From Candidatus Gastranaerophilales bacterium (GTDB lineage Bacteria; Cyanobacteriota; Vampirovibrionia; Gastranaerophilales; Gastranaerophilaceae), in assembly GCA_944322675.1 (NCBI GenBank), contig CALUPO010000013.1, positions 1 through 52,124 on the forward strand: a stretch of 52,124 nucleotides of DNA. Reading direction: 5' to 3'. Below, piece after piece: positions 28,086 through 40,795 of this stretch; position 1 is the stretch's first letter; every line of letters begins with the position of its first letter. A program made the translations under genes and the position numbers. The notes under the pieces are model-generated. The model worked only from the letters and a program-made list of their open reading frames with translations, was not told the DNA's origin and did no database searches.

Positions 28086-29606
28086 ATGGTGAATAATATA
28101 GCTGGTATAAACATTAATAATCAGAATAACGAACAAAAAAAGCATGCTCAAAATCTGGATAAGAAAAAAAAATTAGGAAATGATGCAGCTGTTTTAAATA
28201 CTGGATATTTAAATGAAATGTATAATTCGTTAATTATACCAAGTGATGAGTCTGTTAAAAGTTTTTGTATAAATGATAAAGTTTATTTAAAAGAAAATAA
28301 AAGTGATAAAGATTATAAGAAGATATTTAAAGCTACATGCCTTGCTTCATTTGGCTTAACTGCTCTTATTGCAGGTTGTACAGGTATAATAAAGGCATCA
28401 GCACGAAATAAAGTGAAAAATGCTTTTGAACGGCAATTGCCTGAATTACCAAGAAATATTTGTTTGAATGATGAAAAAATTTTTGCAACATATATGGCAA
28501 TACAAAATCCATCAATGAAAACGTTAATAGGAGTGACAGGTGTTTTTGGACTTGGATTTATAGGACTTATTGCTAAAAATTTTATTGATGGTTTTAAGTC
28601 AATATGGGTAAAAAAGCAAGAAGCTAAAACACAAATTGAATTGCAAAATAAACTTATTGAGGTTGAAACCAATAGTTTTGCTGGCAAAGTTCAAATACAA
28701 AGAGATTTAATGTCAAAATGTGCAAAGAAATTTGAGCATGTTTTGGAAAGTAAAGATAACAAACATAAAAGGCATGCAAAATCCAGAATTGATTTTAAAG
28801 CAGGTGAAAAGGATATACAGGCAAAACAATCTGGAAAAGATAACATATTTTATTTTGGCTTAGGTGGGATAACGCTTTGCGGCATGGGATTTATGGCATA
28901 TATAACAAAAAAAAATTTAAAAGATGCTGATAAGTATTATAAACAGTTTCAGTCAAAATTAAAAGACACAGTTAGTGCTTTTATAAAAAATGTTGGAGAC
29001 GAAACTACAAGCTTAAGTTTACCTTATGAAGTTGTTGAGAAAATAAAAAATCGCATGGTGACTTTAGCACCTGATAATAAAGAAATAGATAGCATGCTTG
29101 AGCCTTTAAGATCAAAAATGAAAAATAAAGGTGAATTTGAGAAATTTAAAAGTGCAATAAAGCATGAAGTTAGAAAAATTTCAGATACTGCTTCAGAAGC
29201 AATAGCTGGGAAACCCGGTAATAAAGCTACATTTTATTCTCATGTAGATGATTTAAGAGGTCATTTTTATAATTGGATAGTGAATGATTGTGATCCAACA
29301 TTAGGATTTTTATTTTTAGCGATGATGTTAACAACCTCACTTGGATATATTGGTTTAAGAGCTATTGAAGCAGTTCGAGAAACTGGTGTTATTAAAGCAA
29401 ATGCAAAAACTGAGCTTGACATGCAAAAACAACTTGTGGATGTTGAATTAAGAAGTTACCGAGCTAAAAAAAATACAGCAATAACACCTTTAATGGAAGA
29501 ATTTGACAAAAAATCAAGTGAAGGAAAGGATATAAAAGATTTAAAGATTATGGCAGAAAATATATTAATGGAAATAAAAAATGGGCCGCCATATATTTTC
29601 ACTTAA
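28086..29606 (+). CDS. Duplicated membrane protein of the IWV family
   Basis: 506 residues with four membrane segments (near ATCLASFGLTALIAGCTGII, GVTGVFGLGFIGLIA, FGLGGITLCGMGFMA, FLFLAMMLTTSLGYIGLRA). The two halves look like an internal duplication: helix 2 is followed by KSIWVKKQEAKTQIELQNKL and helix 4 by GVIKANAKTELDMQKQLVDV. Charged helical regions separate the membrane pairs. The helix-IWV-Lys/Glu-rich pattern is shared with the membrane proteins at 670-1323 and 50768-51451. It is 45 bases after the CPHG protein gene and 13 bases before the next gene, so the three are probably one operon. The function is unknown. Confidence 0.8.
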   Translation: MVNNIAGININNQNNEQKKHAQNLDKKKKLGNDAAVLNTGYLNEMYNSLIIPSDESVKSFCINDKVYLKENKSDKDYKKIFKATCLASFGLTALIAGCTGIIKASARNKVKNAFERQLPELPRNICLNDEKIFATYMAIQNPSMKTLIGVTGVFGLGFIGLIAKNFIDGFKSIWVKKQEAKTQIELQNKLIEVETNSFAGKVQIQRDLMSKCAKKFEHVLESKDNKHKRHAKSRIDFKAGEKDIQAKQSGKDNIFYFGLGGITLCGMGFMAYITKKNLKDADKYYKQFQSKLKDTVSAFIKNVGDETTSLSLPYEVVEKIKNRMVTLAPDNKEIDSMLEPLRSKMKNKGEFEKFKSAIKHEVRKISDTASEAIAGKPGNKATFYSHVDDLRGHFYNWIVNDCDPTLGFLFLAMMLTTSLGYIGLRAIEAVRETGVIKANAKTELDMQKQLVDVELRSYRAKKNTAITPLMEEFDKKSSEGKDIKDLKIMAENILMEIKNGPPYIFT

Positions 29607-29619
29607 AGGAGGAAAACTT

Positions 29620-30156
29620 ATGTATATAAGTAAAATTATCAAATATGACCTTATTTCATTTAAGTCTAGTGTCAGTGTCGATAGAGATAGCATGGATGAC
29701 AAAATAAAACAGATAGGTAAAAAAACAATTTTACCTTCGGGGAAAATAAATTATTCTCAGTTTAATGAGAAATTAGTAAAAGAAATAGCAAGTAAAAAAG
29801 AAGCCTCATTGCCATATATAGATAAGTTTTTAAAGGAAGCACGAGGTGAAAAAGAAATAGTAGAGGGATTGTATATAGTAGATTGTTTGATTGAAAATGG
29901 AACAAAAGGTGTGGATAAATTATATCCTACGTTGTCTCGTTTTAATAAAAGCGAGAGTCCCAATATTCAGGTATTTTTAGCGGGTATATATAGGAAAACT
30001 CAGGTACCTGATGCATTTGGTCCTTTATGTAGCATGCTAATTAAAAATAGTATAAAACCAGATAAGAATGTTAATTTTGATCCAAATGAGGAAATTGGCG
30101 GGGCCATTTTGGAGTATATTAGAAATAAAAATGCAGCAAATGCTTATAATCATTAA
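29620..30156 (+). CDS. Helical-repeat protein, unknown function
   Basis: 178 residues from ATG at 29620, selected for the strong AAAGGAGG 7 bases upstream. The central region (LPYIDKFLKEARGEKEIVEG, YIVDCLIENGTKGVDKLYPT, VQVFLAGIYRKTQVPDAFGP-like blocks) is made of helical pairs like HEAT/ARM repeats. There is no signal peptide or membrane helix. It is the last gene of the riboswitch-controlled operon, 13 bases after the membrane protein gene. A cytoplasmic adaptor for the membrane protein would fit, but this is inference. Confidence 0.75.
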   Translation: MYISKIIKYDLISFKSSVSVDRDSMDDKIKQIGKKTILPSGKINYSQFNEKLVKEIASKKEASLPYIDKFLKEARGEKEIVEGLYIVDCLIENGTKGVDKLYPTLSRFNKSESPNIQVFLAGIYRKTQVPDAFGPLCSMLIKNSIKPDKNVNFDPNEEIGGAILEYIRNKNAANAYNH

Positions 30157-30225
30157 AAAATGTTAACCTGAAAATTGTTGTTACAAAAAGATTTAGCAAA
30201 AATAAAAAAAAATAAAAAAAAAGAC

Positions 30226-30254
30226 TTGATTTTTAAAATATTGTGAGTTATATT
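30226..30254 (+). promoter_or_regulatory. Promoter of a candidate intergenic RNA
   Basis: TTGATT (30226-30231), a 17-base spacer and TATATT (30249-30254). The predicted transcript would begin near 30261. Confidence 0.5.
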
Positions 30255-30260
30255 ATAAGA

Positions 30261-30395
30261 GTTGGAACTGATGAGGTTAAGTTAAAGCTCTAAGTTACTT
30301 AATTTAATTTTATTATCAGACTCAACTTTATTTTTTAATTTGCTTAGCGTTTTATTTATGCGTTAGTTAAGGTTTATCAGTAGCCTTCCGAATTA
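30261..30395 (+). ncRNA. Candidate structured RNA or leader with two alternative pairings
   Basis: The 5' segment GTTGGAACTGAT (30261-30272) can pair in two exclusive ways. One is with ATCAGACTCAAC (30315-30326), followed by a T-rich tract that would make a terminator. The other is with ATCAG (30376-30380) and TTCC (30386-30389) further on. It has its own promoter. It could be an attenuator in front of the rRNA operon or an independent small RNA; a 6S-like RNA was considered but not supported. Confidence 0.35.
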
Positions 30396-30450
30396 AAAAA
30401 GGTGGGATTGCCCAAAAAAGTAAAGAGTGATTGAAAATATAAAAAATAAT

Positions 30451-30478
30451 TTGACAAAGATATTTTTTGTTGTATCTT
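30451..30478 (+). promoter_or_regulatory. rRNA operon promoter P1 (candidate)
   Basis: TTGACA, a 16-base spacer and TATCTT, about 385 bases before the 16S gene. Confidence 0.5.
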
Positions 30479-30560
30479 AGATAGTATAAGCAGAAATTAA
30501 GTTTTTGTTTAAGTTTTTAAGATAAAATTTAATAAATCTTTAAATTATATTAAAAACTTC

Positions 30561-30589
30561 TTGACAATAAAAAATGTTTTAATTAAACT
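30561..30589 (+). promoter_or_regulatory. rRNA operon promoter P2 (candidate)
   Basis: A perfect TTGACA -35, a 17-base spacer and TAAACT -10. A boxA-like ACTTTGAAAAC follows in the leader (30718-30728), as expected for an antiterminated rRNA transcript. Confidence 0.6.
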
Positions 30590-30744
30590 AATTAAGTGAC
30601 CATTGATAGTTTAATGTATATTCAAAGATGATTCTTTGAAATATGTCTACTATGTTAAAGGCGATGAGTGAAGAGAATAATGTTTTATCGATTTTTATAT
30701 TCTCTTGTATAAATTGAACTTTGAAAACAGAATAGAAATATGAC

Positions 30745-30769
30745 GAAAGAAATAAATGCCTGTTAATTT
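30745..30769 (+). other. 16S precursor processing stem, 5' strand
   Basis: The leader GAAAGAAATAAATGCCTGTT plus AATTT pairs with AAATTAAAAGGCATTCTTTC in the spacer (32479-32498). The stem encloses the 16S gene and is the expected RNase III site. Confidence 0.65.
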
Positions 30770-30862
30770 TAAGAAAGAAGACAGACAACGCAAAGGCGAA
30801 GAGCCAAGCGATTTTTGAAATGAGTCTTAGACAACTTTAAGTTGTTTAGAAATAATTTTCTG

Positions 30863-32387
<1,525 letters not shown>

Positions 32388-32646
32388 AGGGAGATAGAGA
32401 ATGTTGTTTCTCAATCCCAGGTCGAGATTGTTGATAGTATGAAGGTAAAGCTGTCTGAGACCTTTATACTGGAGATCTAAATTAAAAGGCATTCTTTCTT
32501 TTCTATTTTGTCTTTAGAGTTTAAGTAACTCTAAAATTTATAGATGAAATTCTATTTTGTACTTTGAAAATTGCATAATGTAATAAGCATATATCAAAAA
32601 TATTTTATTATATTTGAAGGTATAAGCGTAATCATCAATGAAATTA
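32388..32646 (+). other. 16S-23S spacer without tRNA
   Basis: About 259 bases without any tRNA gene. A boxA-like ACTTTGAAAAT is at 32561-32571. AAAATTGCATAATGTAATAA (32567-32586) pairs with TTATTGCATTGTGCAACTTT (35704-35723) after 23S, which forms the 23S processing stem. Confidence 0.8.
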
Positions 32647-35654
<3,008 letters not shown>

Positions 35655-35766
35655 TAGATATTATAACTTTTTGTTATATAGGAAATTGATAATTACGTTA
35701 AGTTTATTGCATTGTGCAACTTTAAAAGTACAGAAAACATTGATTAATTTCAATGTAAAAAGAATT

Positions 35767-35881
35767 TCTGGTGACAAGGCGGCAGCATTCCACCCGTTCC
35801 CATCTCGAACACGGTCGTAAAGACTGCTAGCGGCGACGATACTTGGAGGGTGACCTCCTGGCAAAATAGCTAGTTGCCAGA
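35767..35881 (+). rRNA. rrf: 5S ribosomal RNA
   Basis: 115 bases. The ends TCTGGTGAC and GTTGCCAGA pair, and the interior has the conserved CCCGTTCCCATCTCGAACAC loop region. It is the last gene of the rRNA operon and is followed by a terminator. Confidence 0.97.
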
Positions 35882-35888
35882 TCCTATT

Positions 35889-35924
35889 TTAAAAAAGCGA
35901 GAGTTATAACTCTCGCTTTTTTAT
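35889..35924 (+). terminator. rRNA operon terminator
   Basis: AAAAAAGCGAGAGTTA pairs with TAACTCTCGCTTTTTT, directly after the 5S gene. Confidence 0.93.
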
Positions 35925-35954
35925 TATAATATTTTACTTTTTAAACTTTTATTG

Positions 35955-35960
35955 TAAAAT
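35955..35960 (+). promoter_or_regulatory. -10 box for a leaderless aroE mRNA
   Basis: TAAAAT ends 6 bases before the aroE ATG; TTTACT about 16 bases before it may be the -35. There is no Shine-Dalgarno. Confidence 0.45.
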
Positions 35961-35966
35961 TATTAT

Positions 35967-36830
35967 ATGATACAAAATAATGTTAAAAAAGTAAAATTGG
36001 GCTTAATTGGGCATCCTTTGGGACATTCTTTATCAGGGATAATTCATAATGCTGCTATGAAAAGTGTTGGGATTGAGGGTGAGTATTTACTTTTTGATAC
36101 TGAGCCTGAATTTTTAATTGATCAGGTAAAATATTTTAAGTCTCAAAATTTTTTAGGTTTTAATGTTACAATTCCATTTAAAGTCCCTATTACTTTATTT
36201 TTAGATGATGTTGATAATTTAGCTAATCTTATTTCTTCTGTTAATACAGTTAAAATTACCCCTGATAGAAGGTTAATAGGTTATAATACCGATGTTTATG
36301 GATTTAAAAATGCTATTCCTTCTAATTTTGATTTGAAACAAAAAAAAGTTGCTTTAATTGGCTTAGGTGGTGCTTCTCGTGCTATTTTAGCTGCATTTTC
36401 TCAAATTGATGTCGAATGCGTTGATGTTTATGTACGTAATGTTATTAATGCAAATGAATTTTTGTCAAATTTTCGTATTAATTTTTCAAATCTTAAAGTA
36501 AACTTATTTCAAATGCAAAATTTGAAAACGCTAGAGCCTTATAAAATGCTTGTTAACGCTACTCCTGTTGGTATGCGCGGGCATTCAATGGATTTGTCTC
36601 CTATTGGGGATTATTTGTTAAAATCGTTTAATCAAGATGGTATTATTTATGATATTATTTATAATCCTATTAAAACAAAACTCATTAGAGATTCTATTAA
36701 TTTTGGAATAAGAACTATTAATGGACTTGATATGCTTGTGTTTCAAGCTGCTAAAGCTTTTGAAATTTGGACTGGGTTGTCGCCTGATGTTAAATTAATG
36801 AAAATAGCTGCTTTAGAACATATGCTTTAA
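35967..36830 (+). CDS. aroE: Shikimate dehydrogenase
   Basis: 287 residues. It reduces 3-dehydroshikimate to shikimate with NADPH in the chorismate pathway. The substrate-binding N-terminal domain has IGHPLGHSLSGIIHN and NVTIPFK with catalytic Lys72. The NADP-binding domain has LIGLGGASRAI. ATPVGMRGH and YDIIYNPIKTKL follow, and NGLDMLVFQAAKAFEIWTG is at the C-terminus. The length is typical. It begins a run with the flavin reductase-like gene (23 bases) and radA (16 bases). The gene starts after the rRNA terminator and appears leaderless. Confidence 0.97.
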   Translation: MIQNNVKKVKLGLIGHPLGHSLSGIIHNAAMKSVGIEGEYLLFDTEPEFLIDQVKYFKSQNFLGFNVTIPFKVPITLFLDDVDNLANLISSVNTVKITPDRRLIGYNTDVYGFKNAIPSNFDLKQKKVALIGLGGASRAILAAFSQIDVECVDVYVRNVINANEFLSNFRINFSNLKVNLFQMQNLKTLEPYKMLVNATPVGMRGHSMDLSPIGDYLLKSFNQDGIIYDIIYNPIKTKLIRDSINFGIRTINGLDMLVFQAAKAFEIWTGLSPDVKLMKIAALEHML

Positions 36831-36853
36831 ATATTTTTTCTAGGAGAACTTTT

Positions 36854-37360
36854 ATGTTTAAAAATTTTGATATTGATAATTTTAATCAAAATCCTTTTAA
36901 GTTAATTGGTGATGAGTGGATGTTGATTACAGCTAAAGATAAACAAAATGGTAAAGTTAATTCAATGACTGCTTCCTGGGGAGGTCTTGGATTTATGTGG
37001 GGGAAGCCGGTTTGTTTTATTGTTGTTCGTCCTCAAAGATATACACTTGAGTTTATAAATTCTTCAAATGAATTTTCATTGTGTTTTTTTGATAAAAAAT
37101 ATAAAAAAACTTTGTCTTATTTTGGTACTATTTCAGGTCGGGATGAGGATAAAATTAATAATTCTGATTTGACTATTTTTGATAATAGTCAAATTCCTTA
37201 TTTTAATGAAGCTAAGTTTGTACTTTTATGTTCTAATCTATATAGACAAAAGTTTGAAGAAAATTGTTTTATTAATAAAGAAATAATTGATAAATGGTAT
37301 CCAAATAAAGATTATCATTATCTTTATATAGCTTCAGTTAATCAAATTTTATTTAAATAA
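36854..37360 (+). CDS. Flavin reductase family protein (FMN-binding split barrel)
   Basis: 168 residues with the flavin reductase-like/FMN-binding split-barrel pattern: WMLITAKDKQNGKVNSMTAS, GGLGFMWGKPVCFIVVRPQR, EFSLCFFDKKYKKTLSYFG and SGRDEDKI. Such proteins bind FMN and often reduce flavins or act as small electron carriers in anaerobes; the substrate cannot be given. AGGAGA lies 8 bases before the ATG. It is probably co-transcribed with aroE and radA. Confidence 0.88.
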   Translation: MFKNFDIDNFNQNPFKLIGDEWMLITAKDKQNGKVNSMTASWGGLGFMWGKPVCFIVVRPQRYTLEFINSSNEFSLCFFDKKYKKTLSYFGTISGRDEDKINNSDLTIFDNSQIPYFNEAKFVLLCSNLYRQKFEENCFINKEIIDKWYPNKDYHYLYIASVNQILFK

Positions 37361-37376
37361 TTTATGGTATATTTTT

Positions 37377-38780
37377 ATGGCAAAAGTTAAAACTAAATGG
37401 GTTTGTCAGAATTGTGGTTATGAAACTGCAAAGTATTTAGGTAAATGTCCTGATTGTTTAAGTTGGGGTACTATTGTCGAAGAAGAAGTTTGTATTCAAA
37501 ATAGTAAAACATCTGGTTTGTGCATTCAAAATTTTAGTAACCAAAAACCTGAATTATTATCTAGTATAAATTCTAATCAAAATGATAGTATAAAACGTCA
37601 AAAAAGTGGTATTGATGAATTTGACCGTGTAACGGGTGGTGGTTTGGTCTTAGGCTCTTTAAACTTAATAGCTGGAGACCCCGGCATTGGAAAATCGACA
37701 CTTTTGCTTCAGGTTTGTTCAAATTTGGCTAAAAACGGTTTAAAGTTATTGTATGTTTCGGCTGAAGAATCGGCTATTCAAATTAAACTTCGTGCTAATC
37801 GTTTAAATATTGATTCTAATAATTTATATATTTATGCCAACACTAATTTTGAATTGATTGAGATACAAATTAATGAATTAAAACCTGATATTTTGATAAT
37901 TGATAGTATTCAAACTATATTTAAATCAAGCTTGGGTTCTGTTTCAGGAACTGTTTCTCAAATAAAAGAATGTACATTATCATTAATGCAAATTGCAAAA
38001 ACATTAAATATAACAACAATAATTGTCGGGCATGTGACTAAAGACGGCAATATTGCAGGTCCAAAAATTCTTGAACATATGGTAGATAGTGTTTTTTATT
38101 TTGAAGGTGATAAGTATAAATCATATCGGATGTTACGTTGCAATAAAAATCGTTTTGGAGCTACAGATGAACTTGGCATGTTTGAAATGGAAGACTTTGG
38201 ATTAAGACAAATTATAAATCCAAGTGAATTATTTTTAAATAACCATAGGCAAAATGATAAAGGTGTTTCAGGTAGTGTTGTAGTTGCAACAAATGACGGT
38301 AATCGTCCTTTGCTTGTTGAAATTGAATCCCTTGTCGGTGTCACTCCATACCCATCTCCAAGGCGAGTTGCTAATGGTGTTGATTATAATAGGCTGCTTC
38401 AAATTTTGGCTGTGTTGGAAAAACGGGTTGGTTTAAATCTAAGTAAGCAGGACGTTTATGTTAATGTGTCAGGTGGTCTAAATATTTATGAACCTGCTTC
38501 TGATTTAGGTGTTGCGGTTGCTATTTTATCTTGTGCTTATGATGTGGTTTTTGACCCTAAAACTGTTCTTTTGGGCGAAATAGCTTTATCTGGTGATATA
38601 AAGAACGTAACTAATATTGAAAAACGCATTTTAGAAGCTCAAAAACTCGGTTTTAACCGTATCATAATCCCAAAACAACAAAATAAAAAATTCAAAGACT
38701 ATAAAATAAAAATTGTTGAAGTTGAAAAATTAAAAGAAGTTGTTAAGCTATGTATGGAAAATATGAAGAAAGAAAATTAA
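37377..38780 (+). CDS. radA: DNA repair protein RadA
   Basis: 467 residues, full length. The zinc finger has C10, C13, C24 and C27 (CQNCGYETAKYLGKCPDC). The RecA-like ATPase has Walker A GDPGIGKST (K106), Walker B ILIIDS and the RadA-specific KNRFG motif. The C-terminal Lon-like domain (VNVSGGLNIYEPASDLGVAV) is present but is not expected to be proteolytic. RadA is a branch-migration helicase that helps recombination intermediates to be processed. It is the last gene of the aroE run and meets the minus-strand Dph6-like remnant convergently. Confidence 0.98.
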   Translation: MAKVKTKWVCQNCGYETAKYLGKCPDCLSWGTIVEEEVCIQNSKTSGLCIQNFSNQKPELLSSINSNQNDSIKRQKSGIDEFDRVTGGGLVLGSLNLIAGDPGIGKSTLLLQVCSNLAKNGLKLLYVSAEESAIQIKLRANRLNIDSNNLYIYANTNFELIEIQINELKPDILIIDSIQTIFKSSLGSVSGTVSQIKECTLSLMQIAKTLNITTIIVGHVTKDGNIAGPKILEHMVDSVFYFEGDKYKSYRMLRCNKNRFGATDELGMFEMEDFGLRQIINPSELFLNNHRQNDKGVSGSVVVATNDGNRPLLVEIESLVGVTPYPSPRRVANGVDYNRLLQILAVLEKRVGLNLSKQDVYVNVSGGLNIYEPASDLGVAVAILSCAYDVVFDPKTVLLGEIALSGDIKNVTNIEKRILEAQKLGFNRIIIPKQQNKKFKDYKIKIVEVEKLKEVVKLCMENMKKEN

Positions 38781-38781
38781 T

Positions 38782-39564
38782 TTATTTATCTTCAATTAAT
38801 TCAGTACAAAAGTTATCACCGATTTTAATTGGCTCTTTAGTTTTTATATTCATATCTTCTTTAAAAATAGGACCAGCAAATGTAAATGTGTGGTATTCGC
38901 CATTTTCACCATTTAAATCAACATTTGAAGACAAATTTTTTAATAATTTTTTATCAAGTTCTTTACCTGCAAATTTTTTATCTAATTTTCGAGAATCAAT
39001 ACAAACCAATATAGAGCGAAATCCTAAATTTATACTTCTTAAAACATTGTCATATGACTCTGAAAATAGTGGAAGAAGCAATTTTAAATTAAATTTGTTT
39101 AATTGCCTAGCTCTTGTTAATGATAAATCATTTGGATGTTGTTCAAAAAATGCTACTCCTCGATATAAATCTCCATAGGCTATAGCTTCGACACCTTCTT
39201 TTTTTGACTTACTATAAAAAGCATCCATCGTTTTTTCATAGCCATCATATGTATCATTATCAATATATATTTTTTTAATAGGAAGTCATATTGCTTCTGC
39301 TTGTTTATCAATAATATCTTCACGAATACCACTTAAATTCACTCTTTTGAATTTGCTTGACAAAGTTATGAATAAGCCTTTAAGATTAAATTTCCCGCTT
39401 TTTATAATATCATATAATGCTAAAGCACAATCTTTACCGCCACTCCATGCCATAAGTATATTTATTTTTTTATCACTTTTTGTATTAAGTGTAATAATAT
39501 TATCATATTTTCCGCAAAAGGATAATTTATTTTTTGTATATTTTTTTTGATTAGATTTTTTCAT
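38782..39564 (-). pseudogene. Dph6-like ATP-binding gene interrupted by an in-frame TGA
   Basis: The N-terminal part (ILMAWSGGKDCALALYDI PP-loop) ends at DKQAEAI followed by TGA at about 39286-39288. The same frame then continues without a gap through LPIKKIYIDNDTYDGYEKT, GDLYRGVAFFEQ, and the family signature [17 protein letters not shown]. It belongs to the Dph6/ATP_bind_4 family, like the intact gene at 40782-41447. At the TGA, relatives commonly have Gly (AEAIGLP), so GGA to TGA is the simplest change. An ATG at 39564 is preferred over one at 39603; it overlaps the M15 gene by 14 bases. It may be a genuine pseudogene or a sequencing error; the rest is uncorrupted, so loss would be recent. 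Confidence 0.8.
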
Positions 39565-39940
39565 CCATTTCAAAGTGCCAGTATTCATCAATTGTATTTC
39601 CACCCCAAATCCCTCCTAATTGTTCCCACAGTAATCCTGCTTTTGTATATTTTTCATTATTACTTAAATTATTATCAATTGTAATGTCTATAGCAATACC
39701 TCTTTCGTGTTCACTACTTCCCGGAATTCCCGTTTTCTCCATACCATATATATGAGCATATTTGTCATAAAGTTCTTTTTGCTCTTCATAAGTTCTCAAG
39801 CCACTTGCTATATCAAATTTTATATTATTTTGATAACATAATTCATAAAATTTAAAAACTTTTTCTTGCATTTTGGGAGAAAGTTCATTTATTTTTTTTA
39901 AATTATTTTCTCCAATAAATGATTTTAATATTTTGTTCAT
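39551..39940 (-). CDS. M15 family peptidoglycan peptidase
   Basis: 129 residues. The M15 zinc-site pattern is complete: SGLRTYEEQKELYDKY, GIPGSSEHERGIAIDI (H78, D85) and EYWHFEMD (H122). Single-domain enzymes of this kind cut peptide bridges in peptidoglycan (VanY-like D,D-carboxypeptidase or L-Ala-D-Glu endopeptidase) and are also used as phage endolysins. No signal peptide or anchor is visible, so the export route is unclear. The gene overlaps the broken Dph6-like gene and is divergent from the gene at 40043. A TATCAT about 6 bases before the ATG may be its -10. Confidence 0.88.
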   Translation of the reverse strand: MNKILKSFIGENNLKKINELSPKMQEKVFKFYELCYQNNIKFDIASGLRTYEEQKELYDKYAHIYGMEKTGIPGSSEHERGIAIDITIDNNLSNNEKYTKAGLLWEQLGGIWGGNTIDEYWHFEMDEKI

Positions 39941-40029
39941 TGATTAATGATAAGACAAAAATAATTTTTTTAGTGTAAATTTTTGTAAACAATATAAAAT
40001 ATTTTTATATTAAATTTTATATTTTGTAG

Positions 40030-40035
40030 TAAAAT
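40030..40035 (+). promoter_or_regulatory. -10 box for a leaderless 40043 transcript
   Basis: TAAAAT ends 7 bases before the ATG. No Shine-Dalgarno is present. Confidence 0.4.
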
Positions 40036-40042
40036 TTCTCTT

Positions 40043-40795
40043 ATGAAGAATAATGTTTGTAATATAAGTTTTAAATCCAATATTAAATTTTGTACAAAAG
40101 AAGAATTTGAGGCTAATCAACCTAAAAATTTTGTGATTGAATATCCTAAGGACTATAATAAATTTTTTAAAAAACAGATGAAATACAAGAGAAAATATCC
40201 AGTCCAGTCAAGTTTTCCGTGGAATATTAAAAGTGTTAGATTAGAAAAAAATATAATTACAGGTAAAATTTTTACGTGTTCAGCTGGTGGTATAACAGGA
40301 AAAAATAATCATAAAAAACAGTTAAGATATCATTTTGTACCAGAAGATGATAATATTAAACAAATTAAGTCTTCACATAGTCCTATATTTAAAAAATTAT
40401 TAAAGGGATTTAATAAAATCAAAGATAAAAAGAAAAATGGTTTTTTAATTGGAGGAGATGATGTAAATTCTAGTTTTAAAAAAATAAGTAAGCATTTATT
40501 TTTAACTTTAAAATCCTTTTTTAGAAAATCTAATATAGAATTAACATATTTTTGGGGGCAAAATGGTAAGGATGGTGTTGATGCTTATTATACTGCTTGT
40601 GATGATACTTGGAGAATTCTTAAAAATAAAAATGATATTTGTGATGTGATACAAACTCCAAAAGATATTTTTAGTGCTTTTAAATTTGCAAAACTTTCAA
40701 AATATAATAAACTTTTTTTACCAAACTCTACAAAATCTATTAATTATAAAACTTTTAATAATTTAATGAGACAATATAAATATGAAAAGTTCTAA
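40043..40795 (+). CDS. Unknown 250-residue protein translationally coupled to a Dph6-like gene
   Basis: A strongly basic protein (Lys- and Asn-rich) starting with MKNNVCNISFKSNIKFC. A Gly-rich core (FTCSAGGITGKNN) and a later FLIGGDDVNSSF and YFWGQNGKDGVDAYYTACDD segment look like conserved loops. There is no signal peptide, membrane helix or recognised domain. Its last 14 bases overlap the start of the Dph6-like gene, so the two are probably co-translated. The short SFKS-type N-terminus may be a lineage-specific tag, but this is only an impression. Confidence 0.75.
   Translation: MKNNVCNISFKSNIKFCTKEEFEANQPKNFVIEYPKDYNKFFKKQMKYKRKYPVQSSFPWNIKSVRLEKNIITGKIFTCSAGGITGKNNHKKQLRYHFVPEDDNIKQIKSSHSPIFKKLLKGFNKIKDKKKNGFLIGGDDVNSSFKKISKHLFLTLKSFFRKSNIELTYFWGQNGKDGVDAYYTACDDTWRILKNKNDICDVIQTPKDIFSAFKFAKLSKYNKLFLPNSTKSINYKTFNNLMRQYKYEKF

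Noticed and set aside
30261-30395. 6S RNA
   Set aside because: The length and the expected long central bubble do not fit, and the conserved 6S motifs were not seen.
32388-32646. tRNA gene in the 16S-23S spacer
   Set aside because: No cloverleaf or TTCGA-type T-loop is present.
39286-39288. TGA recoded as glycine (as in some Gracilibacteria)
   Set aside because: Other genes in the window end with TGA at their natural ends (TPR gene, acsD, the response regulator), so TGA is a stop here.
39551-39940. Prophage endolysin
   Set aside because: The M15 peptidase has no phage structural, holin or integrase neighbours.
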